Positions 38,768 to 45,530 of a DNA stretch of 45,530 nucleotides are shown piece by piece. The translations under genes and the position numbers were made by a program. Below the pieces are notes generated by a model. It had not been told where the DNA came from. It did no database searches and saw nothing but the letters and a program-made list of their open reading frames with translations. Every line of letters starts with the position of its first letter. Position 1 is the stretch's first letter. The stretch comes from Candidatus Uhrbacteria bacterium (GTDB taxonomy: Bacteria > Patescibacteriota > Patescibacteriia > UBA9934), in NCBI GenBank assembly GCA_943359345.1, contig CALRHE010000006.1:1-45530 (forward strand), read 5' to 3'.

Positions 38768-39683
38768 TTTCATGCTGACGACTTTGATCACGCACCACCG
38801 CGTTATGATTGACAATACAACCTTCGAGCGTAGAGTTTTCGATCACGGTGCCAGCCAATAAAATCGAATTACTAATCCGGCTATTTAAAATCTTGCAGCT
38901 GGGATCGATGTGATTGATGCCTTCAAAAATATTTTTTAAAGTCTGTTCAGCTAATCCAGCTGGAACTGCTAAATCGCCTCCTGCTTGCTGATGGGCGTGC
39001 AAATAAGCGTCAAAAGTCCCGATATCGTTCCAGTAGCCTGGTAAACGATACCCTCGCACTTCAAGGCCTTGCGCCAGTAAATACGTGAACACGGCTCCCA
39101 GCTTATCGGGTGTGTGCTCGGCCGCTGCAAGCACGTGTGGTAGAACCGCGGCTGGAAAATAAAAACATCCAGTGGCTATAAGCGTAGTTGGTGGCTCGAC
39201 CGGCTTCTCCAAAAAGCTGGTGACACGCTCCCCGTCCATGTCTACCACTCCCAAGCGCTTAGCTAAGTCTTTATCCTGAATATCGTAAACGACTAAGCGA
39301 GCCTGTTTAAGTTCTGGTGATAAAAAATCTGCAAGCGAAAAGGTGAAAAAATTGTCGCCGCCAATGACTAACCAATCGTGATCTGCTCCATAGGTTTTAA
39401 TTGCGAGCCCAACGGCCGCCAAGGCCCCGCGCTTTTCAGATTCGGAACGCGTAGGTTCAACAAAAATTTCGATCTGACGATCCGGATGCAGCTGCCGCCA
39501 AGCCCGAAAATCAGGAGCAAAAACCTCGTTTGTGCTCACAATAATATCTGCCCCAGCTGGGAGCTTATCTAGAATGTGCGACAAAACTGGCCGACCAGCA
39601 ATCGGGAGCAGGGCTTTTGACTTGTCTAAGGTCAATGGCCACAAACGTTTTGCAAAGCCGCCGGCTAAAATGAGGACTTTCAT
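38748..39683 (-). CDS. Sugar-1-phosphate nucleotidyltransferase (RmlA/GlmU-like)
   Basis: A 311-residue protein opening with LILAGGFAKRLWPLT, the GxGxR-type nucleotide-binding signature, followed by GGDNFF (metal-binding Asp), FLEKPVEPP and GYWNDIGTFDAY. The C-terminal 50 residues contain hexapeptide-like turns (SCKILNSRISNSILLAGTVIENSTLEG) that suggest a short left-handed beta-helix. It activates a sugar 1-phosphate with NTP; the sugar could be glucose or mannose, and it might compensate for the broken manC. ATG 39683 is chosen over an upstream in-frame ATG as the family starts with MKVLILAGG. Confidence 0.9.
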   Translation of the reverse strand: MKVLILAGGFAKRLWPLTLDKSKALLPIAGRPVLSHILDKLPAGADIIVSTNEVFAPDFRAWRQLHPDRQIEIFVEPTRSESEKRGALAAVGLAIKTYGADHDWLVIGGDNFFTFSLADFLSPELKQARLVVYDIQDKDLAKRLGVVDMDGERVTSFLEKPVEPPTTLIATGCFYFPAAVLPHVLAAAEHTPDKLGAVFTYLLAQGLEVRGYRLPGYWNDIGTFDAYLHAHQQAGGDLAVPAGLAEQTLKNIFEGINHIDPSCKILNSRISNSILLAGTVIENSTLEGCIVNHNAVVRDQSRQHEIIHSDL

Positions 39684-39727
39684 GCGCCCTAGAGTACAAA
39701 CAATAGAAACTTTTATCAAGCTACCGC

Positions 39728-39733
39728 TATACT
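39728..39733 (+). promoter_or_regulatory. -10 box TATACT of the rpiB-rpe unit
   Basis: TATACT ends 10 nt before ATG 39744 and 16 nt before the second ATG at 39750. No good -35 box is seen. Confidence 0.45.
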
Positions 39734-39743
39734 ATGTACAGCT

Positions 39744-40193
39744 ATGGTGATGACTGTATACATTGGTGCCGATCATGCTGGCTTGGCACTCAAAAATAGT
39801 CTCAAGGAACACCTTGAGATGAAGGGTTTTGTAGTTGATGACCTTGGCGCTCATGAGCTAGACAATGATGACGATTACCCCAAGTATGCTACCGCAGTCG
39901 CACAAGCGGTCCGGGGTCATGTCGGGTCATTTGGAATATTGTCATGCGGCAACGCCGAAGGTATTGCCATGGCGGCCAACAAATTCCAGGGTATTCGGGC
40001 CGGCATTGGGTACTCTATTGAGGCGGCTAAAACCATGCGCAATGATGATGACGCTAATGTACTAGCCTTGCCTGGTCGGGTAGCTATTGCTGACGACCCA
40101 CTTGAAATAGCCGACGCCTTTTTAGCTACTCCGTTTTCACAAGCAGAACGCCACAAACGACGTTTGCGGCAAGTAGCTGAGCTCGAAACCTAA
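39744..40193 (+). CDS. rpiB: Ribose-5-phosphate isomerase B
   Basis: A 149-residue protein of normal RpiB/LacA length: YIGADHAGLALKNSLKEHL at the N-terminus, SCGNAEGIAMAANK (about 67-80) with the catalytic cysteine, and the MRNDDDANVLALPGR segment. It interconverts ribose 5-phosphate and ribulose 5-phosphate. rpe follows after 2 nt and the split transketolase lies about 1.4 kb further, so the window carries much of the non-oxidative pentose phosphate pathway. The start may be ATG 39744 or 39750. Confidence 0.94.
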   Translation: MVMTVYIGADHAGLALKNSLKEHLEMKGFVVDDLGAHELDNDDDYPKYATAVAQAVRGHVGSFGILSCGNAEGIAMAANKFQGIRAGIGYSIEAAKTMRNDDDANVLALPGRVAIADDPLEIADAFLATPFSQAERHKRRLRQVAELET

Positions 40194-40195
40194 AT

Positions 40196-40837
40196 ATGGA
40201 AATCCTACCCGGGGTGCTAGCCTATAACCAAGACGATTTTCGTAAACATCTGCTGCATCACGACTTGCGTGCAGTGGCTTCAATGTTTCACGTTGATGTT
40301 TTAGACAATAGCTTGTTCCCTTTTAAAAGCTGGGCTGACCCGAGCGTCATTGGCAGATGGAAAAATTTACCTGAGATCGAGCTCCACTGTATGGTCGCAA
40401 GGCCGGTTCAACTGGTTGAAGCCTGGCAGACCAACGTGCCAACACTAAAACGCGTAATCGTACATTTTGAAATTGGTCGAAGCTTGAGCAAGGTTATCAC
40501 ACAACTCAGGGCTTTCAAGCTCGAAATACTCGTAGCCGTAAACCCGAGCACGCCGATAGATGAGCCGGCACAATTATCTGTCGATGGCCTGCTGATTATG
40601 GGAGTGGAACCAGGCCGGAGCGGTCAAAAGTTTTTGGGAGAACCCATGCTGGCTAAAATGCGCCGAGCCAAAGCTCTGTTCCCAGACCTGTCTTTAGCTC
40701 TGGATGGAGGTCTTTCTGAGGCTAACATCAAAGACATATCACGAGCTGGAGTAAGTCACTGCGTAGCCAGCTCAGCCCTCTGGAAATCTGCCTATCCAGC
40801 CGAGGCATACATCAATTTACATAACAAAATCTCGTAA
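40196..40837 (+). CDS. rpe: Ribulose-phosphate 3-epimerase family protein
   Basis: A 213-residue TIM-barrel protein. HVDVLDNSLFP corresponds to the family's HxDxMDG motif, HCMVARP and VHFEIG follow, GVEPGRSGQKF (about 136-146) is the phosphate-binding loop and ALDGGLSEANI the last catalytic Asp region. It interconverts ribulose 5-phosphate and xylulose 5-phosphate. It is divergent (LDN instead of MDG), but the metal-ligand His and Asp positions are kept. Co-transcribed with rpiB, 2 nt apart. Confidence 0.87.
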   Translation: MEILPGVLAYNQDDFRKHLLHHDLRAVASMFHVDVLDNSLFPFKSWADPSVIGRWKNLPEIELHCMVARPVQLVEAWQTNVPTLKRVIVHFEIGRSLSKVITQLRAFKLEILVAVNPSTPIDEPAQLSVDGLLIMGVEPGRSGQKFLGEPMLAKMRRAKALFPDLSLALDGGLSEANIKDISRAGVSHCVASSALWKSAYPAEAYINLHNKIS

Positions 40838-40865
40838 TGGGTGTTTGATTATTTGTGAGTTGTGC

Positions 40866-40871
40866 TATACT
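40866..40871 (+). promoter_or_regulatory. -10 box TATACT of the surface-protein gene
   Basis: TATACT with poor -35 sequences; the ATG is at 40908, giving a leader of about 30 nt. Confidence 0.45.
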
Positions 40872-40907
40872 TAGCTTATCAACCATTTTTTACCTTTAAA
40901 TTTGGCT

Positions 40908-41714
40908 ATGACATTGACACGAACCCGTCTAACCCTCAGCGCTGCGGCCTTTTTGTGCGCCATCGGGGCGGCCGTCTTGGCCCTAGCCGTGCCTCGAACA
41001 CAGGCTGTAACTAGCGTCGATAGTGGCGACCTGATCCGAGGTGAATCCTTTTCTGCCGTTTACTATGTCGGCATGGATGGCTTCCGCTATGTTTTCCCTA
41101 ATGACAAGGCCTACTTCACCTGGTACACCGACTTTGATGATGTGATAGTTATCACTGACGCTGAACTATCTAAAATTCAGATCGGCGGCAATATCACCTA
41201 CAAGCCAGGTGTCAAAATGGTAAAAATCAACACTGACCCCAAGACCTACGCCGTTGATGCTGGAGGTACGCTCCGCCACGTCACCACTGAAGCTGCCGCA
41301 GTAGCCCTTTACGGCACTGCCTGGAACACCTTGATCGATGACATCGCTGACGGCTTCTTCCCTAACTACACGATTGGTGAGTCAGTCTCATCACTCACTG
41401 ATTTCAATCCTGCCAGCGTTACAGCTGAAGTGGTTGATATCAATACTGACAAAAGCCTAGTCGAGTCCCTCGACTTTGTTATCAACGATGATGGTTATGA
41501 GGAGATTGAAATCACCGTTGAACCAGGCCAAGGCGTGCGTTTTGTAAACGAAGGCGCTGTAAATCACACTGCCACAGCTGATGACTTGACTTGGGGCACT
41601 GGAACGCTTATGACTGGCGACGCCTTCATCCGTAAGTTCGAAACCGAGGGCACCTTCACCTTCTTTGATAGCTACGATAGTACCAATACTGGGGCCGTTT
41701 ACGTTGAAGAGTAA
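40908..41714 (+). CDS. Secreted S-layer-like protein with cupredoxin-like C-terminus
   Basis: A 268-residue protein with an N-terminal signal peptide (about 7-35, with AVPRTQA before the likely cleavage site). Residues 40-160 form the aromatic repeat type GMDGFRYVFPNDKAYFTWY...LRHVTTEAAAVALYG, which I recognise from many CPR surface proteins. The last 80 residues (VEPGQGVRFVNEGAVNHTA ... FFDSYDSTNTGAVYV) resemble a cupredoxin fold. The usual Cys-x-His-x-Met copper ligands of the C-terminal loop are absent; only His in NHTA remains, so copper binding is doubtful. It is between rpe and the transketolase genes but not evidently linked in function. Confidence 0.8.
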   Translation: MTLTRTRLTLSAAAFLCAIGAAVLALAVPRTQAVTSVDSGDLIRGESFSAVYYVGMDGFRYVFPNDKAYFTWYTDFDDVIVITDAELSKIQIGGNITYKPGVKMVKINTDPKTYAVDAGGTLRHVTTEAAAVALYGTAWNTLIDDIADGFFPNYTIGESVSSLTDFNPASVTAEVVDINTDKSLVESLDFVINDDGYEEIEITVEPGQGVRFVNEGAVNHTATADDLTWGTGTLMTGDAFIRKFETEGTFTFFDSYDSTNTGAVYVEE

Positions 41715-41760
41715 ACAGCGCATCGCAACACCTCATCTTTACATTCACACAGATGCAGGA

Positions 41761-41784
41761 AACGAGTCTAAAAGCTCGTTTTTT
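41761..41784 (+). terminator. Terminator of the surface-protein gene
   Basis: AACGAG/CTCGTT stem with an 8-base loop and a run of six T (41779-41784). It resembles the rplS terminator and is likewise followed by an ATCTGTGT repeat. Confidence 0.85.
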
Positions 41785-41790
41785 GCTTCA

Positions 41791-41838
41791 CTACATCTGT
41801 GTAAAATCTGTGAGCGTTTTTTATCTGTGTCCATCAAA
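41791..41838 (+). repeat. ATCTGTGT-type intergenic repeat, copy 4
   Basis: Three ATCTGTG units (about 41794, 41806 and 41823) with an AGCGTTTTTT spacer, closest to the copy at 13902-13950. An ACACAGATG half-unit in inverse orientation lies at 41747, before the terminator. Confidence 0.65.
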
Positions 41839-41854
41839 ACAAGAGTAAGTGATG

Positions 41855-41860
41855 TATACT
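41855..41860 (+). promoter_or_regulatory. -10 box TATACT of the SPW gene
   Basis: TATACT ends 9 nt before ATG 41870, leaving a leader of 2-3 nt. This supports ATG 41870 over the upstream in-frame ATG at 41849. Confidence 0.5.
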
Positions 41861-41869
41861 TTAACCAAT

Positions 41870-42259
41870 ATGAAAATCATTCATTGGATAATTTTTGGCC
41901 TGGCTGGCTGGGTCATGCTCGTCCCCTTTCTAGGTGACGATATCTTTCAGGTAATTTTTCCACTCAGCACCGTAACTGATACCGAACTCGTCGGCTTATT
42001 GCGTTGGGATGACCTCTTCGTTGGTCTAGCCATTGGCCTGTTAGCACTCGTAGTCGTGACACTCGAACAACCTACCGTACGCACAGCTGGATTGCGGTCC
42101 ATGCACTGGATGCAATTTGGTTTAGGCGCTTGGATTGCAACTGCTCCCTTTGCACTTGATTTCGATATGACAGCCTTTACCTGGTCACATTTTGTAACAG
42201 GTATGTTCGTAGCCGTATTCGCACTCATCCAAATAAATCTAGAGGGGGCTAAACACTAA
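41870..42259 (+). CDS. SPW-repeat membrane protein
   Basis: A 129-residue protein with four hydrophobic helices in two similar halves. Each half begins with the SPW-type pattern: IHWIIFGLAGWVMLVPFLG and MHWMQFGLGAWIATAPFAL, about 75 residues apart. SPW proteins are small integral membrane proteins of unknown function. The transketolase N-subunit gene starts 6 nt after the stop, so the two are probably co-transcribed. Confidence 0.82.
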   Translation: MKIIHWIIFGLAGWVMLVPFLGDDIFQVIFPLSTVTDTELVGLLRWDDLFVGLAIGLLALVVVTLEQPTVRTAGLRSMHWMQFGLGAWIATAPFALDFDMTAFTWSHFVTGMFVAVFALIQINLEGAKH

Positions 42260-42265
42260 ACTCAA

Positions 42266-43150
42266 ATGCCGCACGTTAGACAAACTCTCGCTCCGCTAAC
42301 CGACGCCAAGCTGCGCAAGCTTGAGCTTCAAGCTAATGCCATTCGTCAAGATCTTTTAAAAATGCTCACTCAAGCTGGAAGCGGTCACTCAGCTGGCCCA
42401 CTTGGCATGGCCGATATTTTTACGGCCCTATATTTTCACGTACTCAATCATAATCCCCGTAAACCAGAATGGTCCGAACGTGATCGCCTGTTTTTGAGTA
42501 ACGGTCATATCGCACCTATTCGTTACACAGCTATGGCGCACGCTGGCTACTTCCCGAAGAGCGAGCTCAGCACGCTGAGACAGTTGGGCTCACGCCTTCA
42601 GGGCCACCCCGAATACCGCCTCTTGCCAGCGCTCGAGAATACCTCAGGGCCGCTCGGCGATGGCTCTCCCCAGGCCGTGGGTATGGCTTATGTGGGCATG
42701 CTAGAAAAAGCCCCGTGGCACGTATATTGCTGTATGTCAGATGGCGAACTAGCCGCCGGTATAACCTGGGAGGCCGCCTTATTTGCTGGTAAACATAAAC
42801 TGCACAACCTGACTTGGATTATTGATAGAAACAATATTCAGATTGATGGCTACACTGAAGACATCATGCCGCTCGAACCCCTGCATGATAAATTCGCCGC
42901 CTTTGGCTTCACAGTCCTCGAAATCGACGGCCACAACATTCGTGAATTTGTTGAGGCTTGTGACCGCTCAAAAGCCACCTGGGAGACCCCAACTGTGATC
43001 ATTGCTCACACCATCCCTGGCAAAGGCGTGAGCTACATGGAGTTTGAACCCGCCTGGCACGGCAAACCACCGCAACAAGGTGACGAGCTCAACTCGGCTT
43101 TAAAAGAACTACGTACACTAAACGGCAAGATCCAATCTGAAATGGAATAA
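42266..43150 (+). CDS. Transketolase, N-terminal (thiamine diphosphate-binding) subunit
   Basis: A 294-residue protein equal to the N-terminal third of transketolase: SGHSAGPLGMADIFTALYF, LSNGHIAPIRYTAMAHAGYF, GPLGDGSPQAVGMAY, and the cofactor motif SDGELAAG...IIDRNNIQIDG, where the first glycine of the GDG signature is serine. The partner subunit starts 11 nt downstream. Together they move two-carbon units between sugar phosphates. Several residues of the C-terminal part of the Pyr domain are absent as expected for the split form. Confidence 0.94.
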   Translation: MPHVRQTLAPLTDAKLRKLELQANAIRQDLLKMLTQAGSGHSAGPLGMADIFTALYFHVLNHNPRKPEWSERDRLFLSNGHIAPIRYTAMAHAGYFPKSELSTLRQLGSRLQGHPEYRLLPALENTSGPLGDGSPQAVGMAYVGMLEKAPWHVYCCMSDGELAAGITWEAALFAGKHKLHNLTWIIDRNNIQIDGYTEDIMPLEPLHDKFAAFGFTVLEIDGHNIREFVEACDRSKATWETPTVIIAHTIPGKGVSYMEFEPAWHGKPPQQGDELNSALKELRTLNGKIQSEME

Positions 43151-43161
43151 GATAAAACCTT

Positions 43162-44160
43162 ATGCCACTCGTCAAGGCGGCTAAACTCTCACCCAAAATC
43201 TTCCATAAAGACATCGCCAAAATCCCTACCCGTAACGGTTTTGGCGAAGGTTTAGTTTTGGCTGGTGAAGCTGATGAACGAGTAATGGTGTTATGTGCTG
43301 ACCTGACCGAATCGACGCGGACTGAAGCTTTCAAACGCGCCTTCCCAGATAGGTTCGTACAGCTAGGGGTCAGCGAACAGTCGCTGGCAGCCATAGCTGC
43401 TGGTATGGCCCTGGCGGGTCGTATTCCCTTTATTGCTAGCTACGCCTGCTTCTCCCCGGGTCGTAACTGGGAGCAGATTAGAACCACTGCTTGCCTACAA
43501 GAAGTCAACGTAAAAATTGCTGGTGCCCACGCTGGAGTTTCAGTTGGCCCGGACGGAGCCACCCACCAAATGCTTGAAGACATAGCCCTCATGCGCGTAC
43601 TCCCCAACATGATCGTCCTTGTGCCCTGCGATGCCATCGAAACCCGCAAAGCCGTGCTAGCCGCGGTTCAACACGAAGGTCCGGTATATATACGTTTTGC
43701 CCGAGAAAAAACTCCTGTCTTCACCACCGACAAATCCCCTTTCGCTATTGGTAAAGCTCAAATTCTAAACACCGGTAGTGACGTGGCGATTGTGGCTTGC
43801 GGACCGCTAGTGTACGAGGCCTTATTAGCAGCCAAGGAGCTCGAAACACACGGCGTGAGTGCCAAAGTCATCAACTGCCCGAGCATTAAACCGCTCGACG
43901 AGGCCACCCTCATAGCCGCCGCTAAGCAATGCGGTGCGGTGGTAACCGTTGAAGAAGCCCAGGCTGCCGGTGGACTAGGCGGCGCAATGGCCGAGCTTTT
44001 GGGGTCGAATTACCCCGTCCCCATCGAACGCGTGGGGCTTGAAGACACCTTTGGCCAATCCGGCACCCCTGACGAGCTGCTGGAGCATTACAAACTAACA
44101 GCGCCGTGGATAATAAAGGCGGCAAAACGAGTCATCAAGAGAAAGTTACATCTGTATTGA
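43162..44160 (+). CDS. Transketolase, C-terminal subunit
   Basis: A 332-residue protein with the pyrimidine-binding domain (LGVSEQSLAAIAAGMALAGR, containing the catalytic Glu of SEQ; GAHAGVSVGPDGATHQMLEDIALMR) and the C-terminal domain (VINCPSIKPLDEATL, EEAQAAGGLGGAMAELL). It forms the active enzyme with the upstream subunit. With rpiB and rpe, the gene set lets the cell interconvert pentoses and hexoses without the oxidative branch. Confidence 0.95.
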   Translation: MPLVKAAKLSPKIFHKDIAKIPTRNGFGEGLVLAGEADERVMVLCADLTESTRTEAFKRAFPDRFVQLGVSEQSLAAIAAGMALAGRIPFIASYACFSPGRNWEQIRTTACLQEVNVKIAGAHAGVSVGPDGATHQMLEDIALMRVLPNMIVLVPCDAIETRKAVLAAVQHEGPVYIRFAREKTPVFTTDKSPFAIGKAQILNTGSDVAIVACGPLVYEALLAAKELETHGVSAKVINCPSIKPLDEATLIAAAKQCGAVVTVEEAQAAGGLGGAMAELLGSNYPVPIERVGLEDTFGQSGTPDELLEHYKLTAPWIIKAAKRVIKRKLHLY

Positions 44161-44184
44161 CATTGTCACTACACTAGATATACT
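44157..44184 (+). promoter_or_regulatory. Promoter of the toxin-antitoxin pair
   Basis: TTGACA (44157-44162) overlaps the transketolase stop codon; 16-base spacer, TATACT (44179-44184), ending 8 nt before ATG 44193. The mRNA would have almost no leader. Such operons are usually repressed by their own antitoxin. Confidence 0.7.
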
Positions 44185-44192
44185 GACAACAT

Positions 44193-44471
44193 ATGGCCAC
44201 TATTCAAATTCGTATTGACGAAAAAACTAAACGAGCTTCAAAAAAAACCTTTGAAAAGATGGGGCTCGATTTAAGCGGCGGCATTAAGTTCATGCTAACT
44301 CAGATCAATCTATACAAGAGTATCCCCTTTGAACCGCTAACAGAAAATGGATTTACGATTAGAAGGGAGAGGGCCTTGCTCAAAATTGCTGAAGAAGCCG
44401 AGGCCGGTAAGAATCTTTCAGGGCCAATGAATGGTAAGGAAGCTGTGGAATATCTCAGAAAACTCATGTGA
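44193..44471 (+). CDS. RelB/DinJ-family antitoxin
   Basis: A 92-residue protein whose N-terminus ATIQIRIDEKTKRASKKTFEKMGLDLSGGIKFML is the ribbon-helix-helix DNA-binding domain, followed by the SIPFEPL element typical of DinJ and a charged, flexible C-terminal part that would bind the toxin. It represses its own operon and neutralises the neighbouring RNase. Its stop overlaps the toxin start (GTGA). Confidence 0.9.
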   Translation: MATIQIRIDEKTKRASKKTFEKMGLDLSGGIKFMLTQINLYKSIPFEPLTENGFTIRRERALLKIAEEAEAGKNLSGPMNGKEAVEYLRKLM

Positions 44472-44725
44472 TAATTGATTATCACAGAACGTTCAAAAAA
44501 GCCTTTGCCAAACTGCCAAAAGATTACCAAAACAAAACCGTAATTTCGATTGAGAAATTCGTAAAAAATCCCCGTGATCCATCGCTCGGAGTGCATCCCT
44601 TAAAAGGAATGATGTCAGGCAGGAGCGCTTTTTCAGTTACTGGATCGATCAGAGTCATCTTTACACGTAGAAATAACACGATCGTTCTCATGCTTGATGT
44701 TGGCGGGCACGATCAGGTATATTGA
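44468..44725 (+). CDS. RelE/YafQ-family mRNA interferase toxin
   Basis: An 85-residue basic protein with the RelE/YafQ fold pattern: DYHRTFKKAFAKLP, HPLKGMMSGRSAFSVTGSIRVIF and the C-terminal LDVGGHDQVY. Family members cleave mRNA in the ribosome. The GTG start at 44468 overlaps the antitoxin stop by 4 bases, so translation is coupled. The pair lies between the transketolase and an rRNA-modification gene, a typical chromosomal insertion of a small TA module. Confidence 0.9.
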   Translation: MIIDYHRTFKKAFAKLPKDYQNKTVISIEKFVKNPRDPSLGVHPLKGMMSGRSAFSVTGSIRVIFTRRNNTIVLMLDVGGHDQVY

Positions 44726-44742
44726 GTCTTTTATAGGCGTCT

Positions 44743-45450
44743 ATGGAACCAATTCGTATCAACAAATACCTCGCCGACCGTGGCATCTGTTCCCGCCGCG
44801 AAGCTGATAAGCTGGTGGCTGATGGTAAAGTTACGATTGATAGCAAGGCGGCTGTCATGGGTCAAAAGGTTACTGGCCAAGAAACTATTGAGGTCGAGGG
44901 TAAACCGATCGCTGCTAGTAAGCCGACCCGGGTTTACATCGCCTACAACAAACCGGTCGGGATTATTTGCTCGACCGACCCTAACGCCAAAGATAATATT
45001 GTTGACGCCGTTGGCTACCCTGAACGTATTTTTAACATTGGACGCCTGGACGTGGCTTCATCGGGGCTAATTCTGCTCACCAACGACGGTGGCATCGTGA
45101 ATAAAATTCTACGTGCCGAAGGTAAGCACGAAAAAGAGTACACCGTAACAGTCGGTCATAAGCTGACACCGGACTTTTTGAACAAAATCAGTAAAGGTTT
45201 ACTGCTTGAAGATGATGATAAGAAAACCTTGCCGGCTCGGATTGAACACATTAACGACACCACCTTCAAAATCGTACTCGTTGAAGGTCGCAACCGCCAA
45301 ATTCGCCGGATGTGCGAGGAGCTCGGCTATAGCGTCGAGTCACTCGAGCGAATTCGCGTTATGAATATCAAACTCGGCAAACTGAGAACTGGAGAGTGGC
45401 GACATTTAACAGAAGTAGAGGAAAAAGAACTCATGACAACCTTGGTATAG
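44743..45450 (+). CDS. RsuA/RluB/RluE/RluF-family pseudouridine synthase
   Basis: A 235-residue protein: N-terminal S4 domain (INKYLADRGICSRREADKLVADGKVTID, about 5-32) and a catalytic domain with YNKPVGIIC, the GRLDVASSGLILLTNDG motif whose Asp is catalytic (about 103), and EGRNRQIRRMCEELGY. It converts specific rRNA uridines to pseudouridine; the size and S4 domain fit RluB or RluF, but the site is uncertain. It begins 17 nt after the toxin gene and ends 4 nt before the next start codon. Confidence 0.93.
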   Translation: MEPIRINKYLADRGICSRREADKLVADGKVTIDSKAAVMGQKVTGQETIEVEGKPIAASKPTRVYIAYNKPVGIICSTDPNAKDNIVDAVGYPERIFNIGRLDVASSGLILLTNDGGIVNKILRAEGKHEKEYTVTVGHKLTPDFLNKISKGLLLEDDDKKTLPARIEHINDTTFKIVLVEGRNRQIRRMCEELGYSVESLERIRVMNIKLGKLRTGEWRHLTEVEEKELMTTLV

Positions 45451-45454
45451 GGCT

Positions 45455-45530
45455 ATGTCGACAATCATTGGGATCATCATTTTACTGATTGCCGGCTCGG
45501 CGGCTTTAGCAGGACTTTCAGCTGCGCCTT
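45455..45530 (+). CDS. Start of a membrane-protein gene, cut by the window end
   Basis: ATG 45455 opens a frame of 25 residues, MSTIIGIIILLIAGSAALAG and onwards, a single hydrophobic helix compatible with a signal anchor or first membrane helix. It starts 4 nt after the pseudouridine synthase stop and is likely co-transcribed. The remainder lies outside the window; no family can be named. Confidence 0.5.
   Translation, partial: MSTIIGIIILLIAGSAALAGLSAAP

Overview
The window looks like a chromosome segment from a member of the Patescibacteria (Candidate Phyla Radiation). The signs are compact single-copy housekeeping genes, a eukaryote-type isoleucyl-tRNA synthetase, a split transketolase, DUF4012 and DUF11 surface proteins, GxxExxY and S23-type small proteins, and a reverse transcriptase/Avd pair of the kind common in that group. 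The phylum assignment is inferred from gene content; no rRNA gene is present. Many genes carry a TATACT -10 box only 6-10 nt before the start codon, which suggests widespread leaderless or near-leaderless mRNAs.

Layout. 1-4243: end of a membrane-protein gene, a CCA-transferase-like gene with changed catalytic residues, tRNA-Val, a tRNA-Ile(UAU) directly joined to two small membrane-protein genes, an RluA-type pseudouridine synthase and a cytidylate-kinase-like gene. 4478-7600: a complete diversity-generating retroelement (DGR). It consists of a reverse transcriptase (-), avd (+), template repeat (-), a terminator and a likely TR promoter, and a target gene (-) whose last 41 codons are the variable repeat. 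All 18 TR/VR differences across 123 aligned bases fall at template adenines. 7644-13387: rplS, a DsbA-like protein, secG, an oligopeptide-type binding protein, tRNA-Leu and RNase J. 13411-15384: trpS lies between two single-gene cassettes (GxxExxY; S23 four-helix bundle), each bounded by its own inverted repeats. 15423-17632: two GC-rich orphan genes, each with its own strong promoter and large terminator, then the RNase P RNA gene. 17702-26973: a cell-surface block with polyprenyl sugar-phosphate transferase, three glycosyltransferases and two large membrane-anchored proteins. 27088-27290: long palindromes. 27373-35241: a minus-strand run read from ileS to tmk. 35304-39683: an esterase, a manC remnant cut by an IS3-type fragment, an epimerase and a sugar nucleotidyltransferase. 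39744-44160: non-oxidative pentose phosphate genes (rpiB, rpe, split transketolase) with two envelope-protein genes between them. 44193-44725: a toxin-antitoxin pair. 44743-end: an RsuA-type pseudouridine synthase and the start of a membrane-protein gene.

The most notable system is the DGR. Its reverse transcriptase and Avd genes are head-to-head with start codons 4 nt apart. The template repeat appears to have its own promoter inside the target gene's terminator, and the target gene has a leader of consecutive hairpins. Other unusual points are the tRNA-Ile(UAU) paired with a eukaryote-type IleRS, an AUG that starts exactly after a tRNA CCA end, long-armed hairpins just 5' of two tRNA genes, and several families of short dispersed repeats, one of which appears inside both ileS and the P3 region of RNase P RNA.
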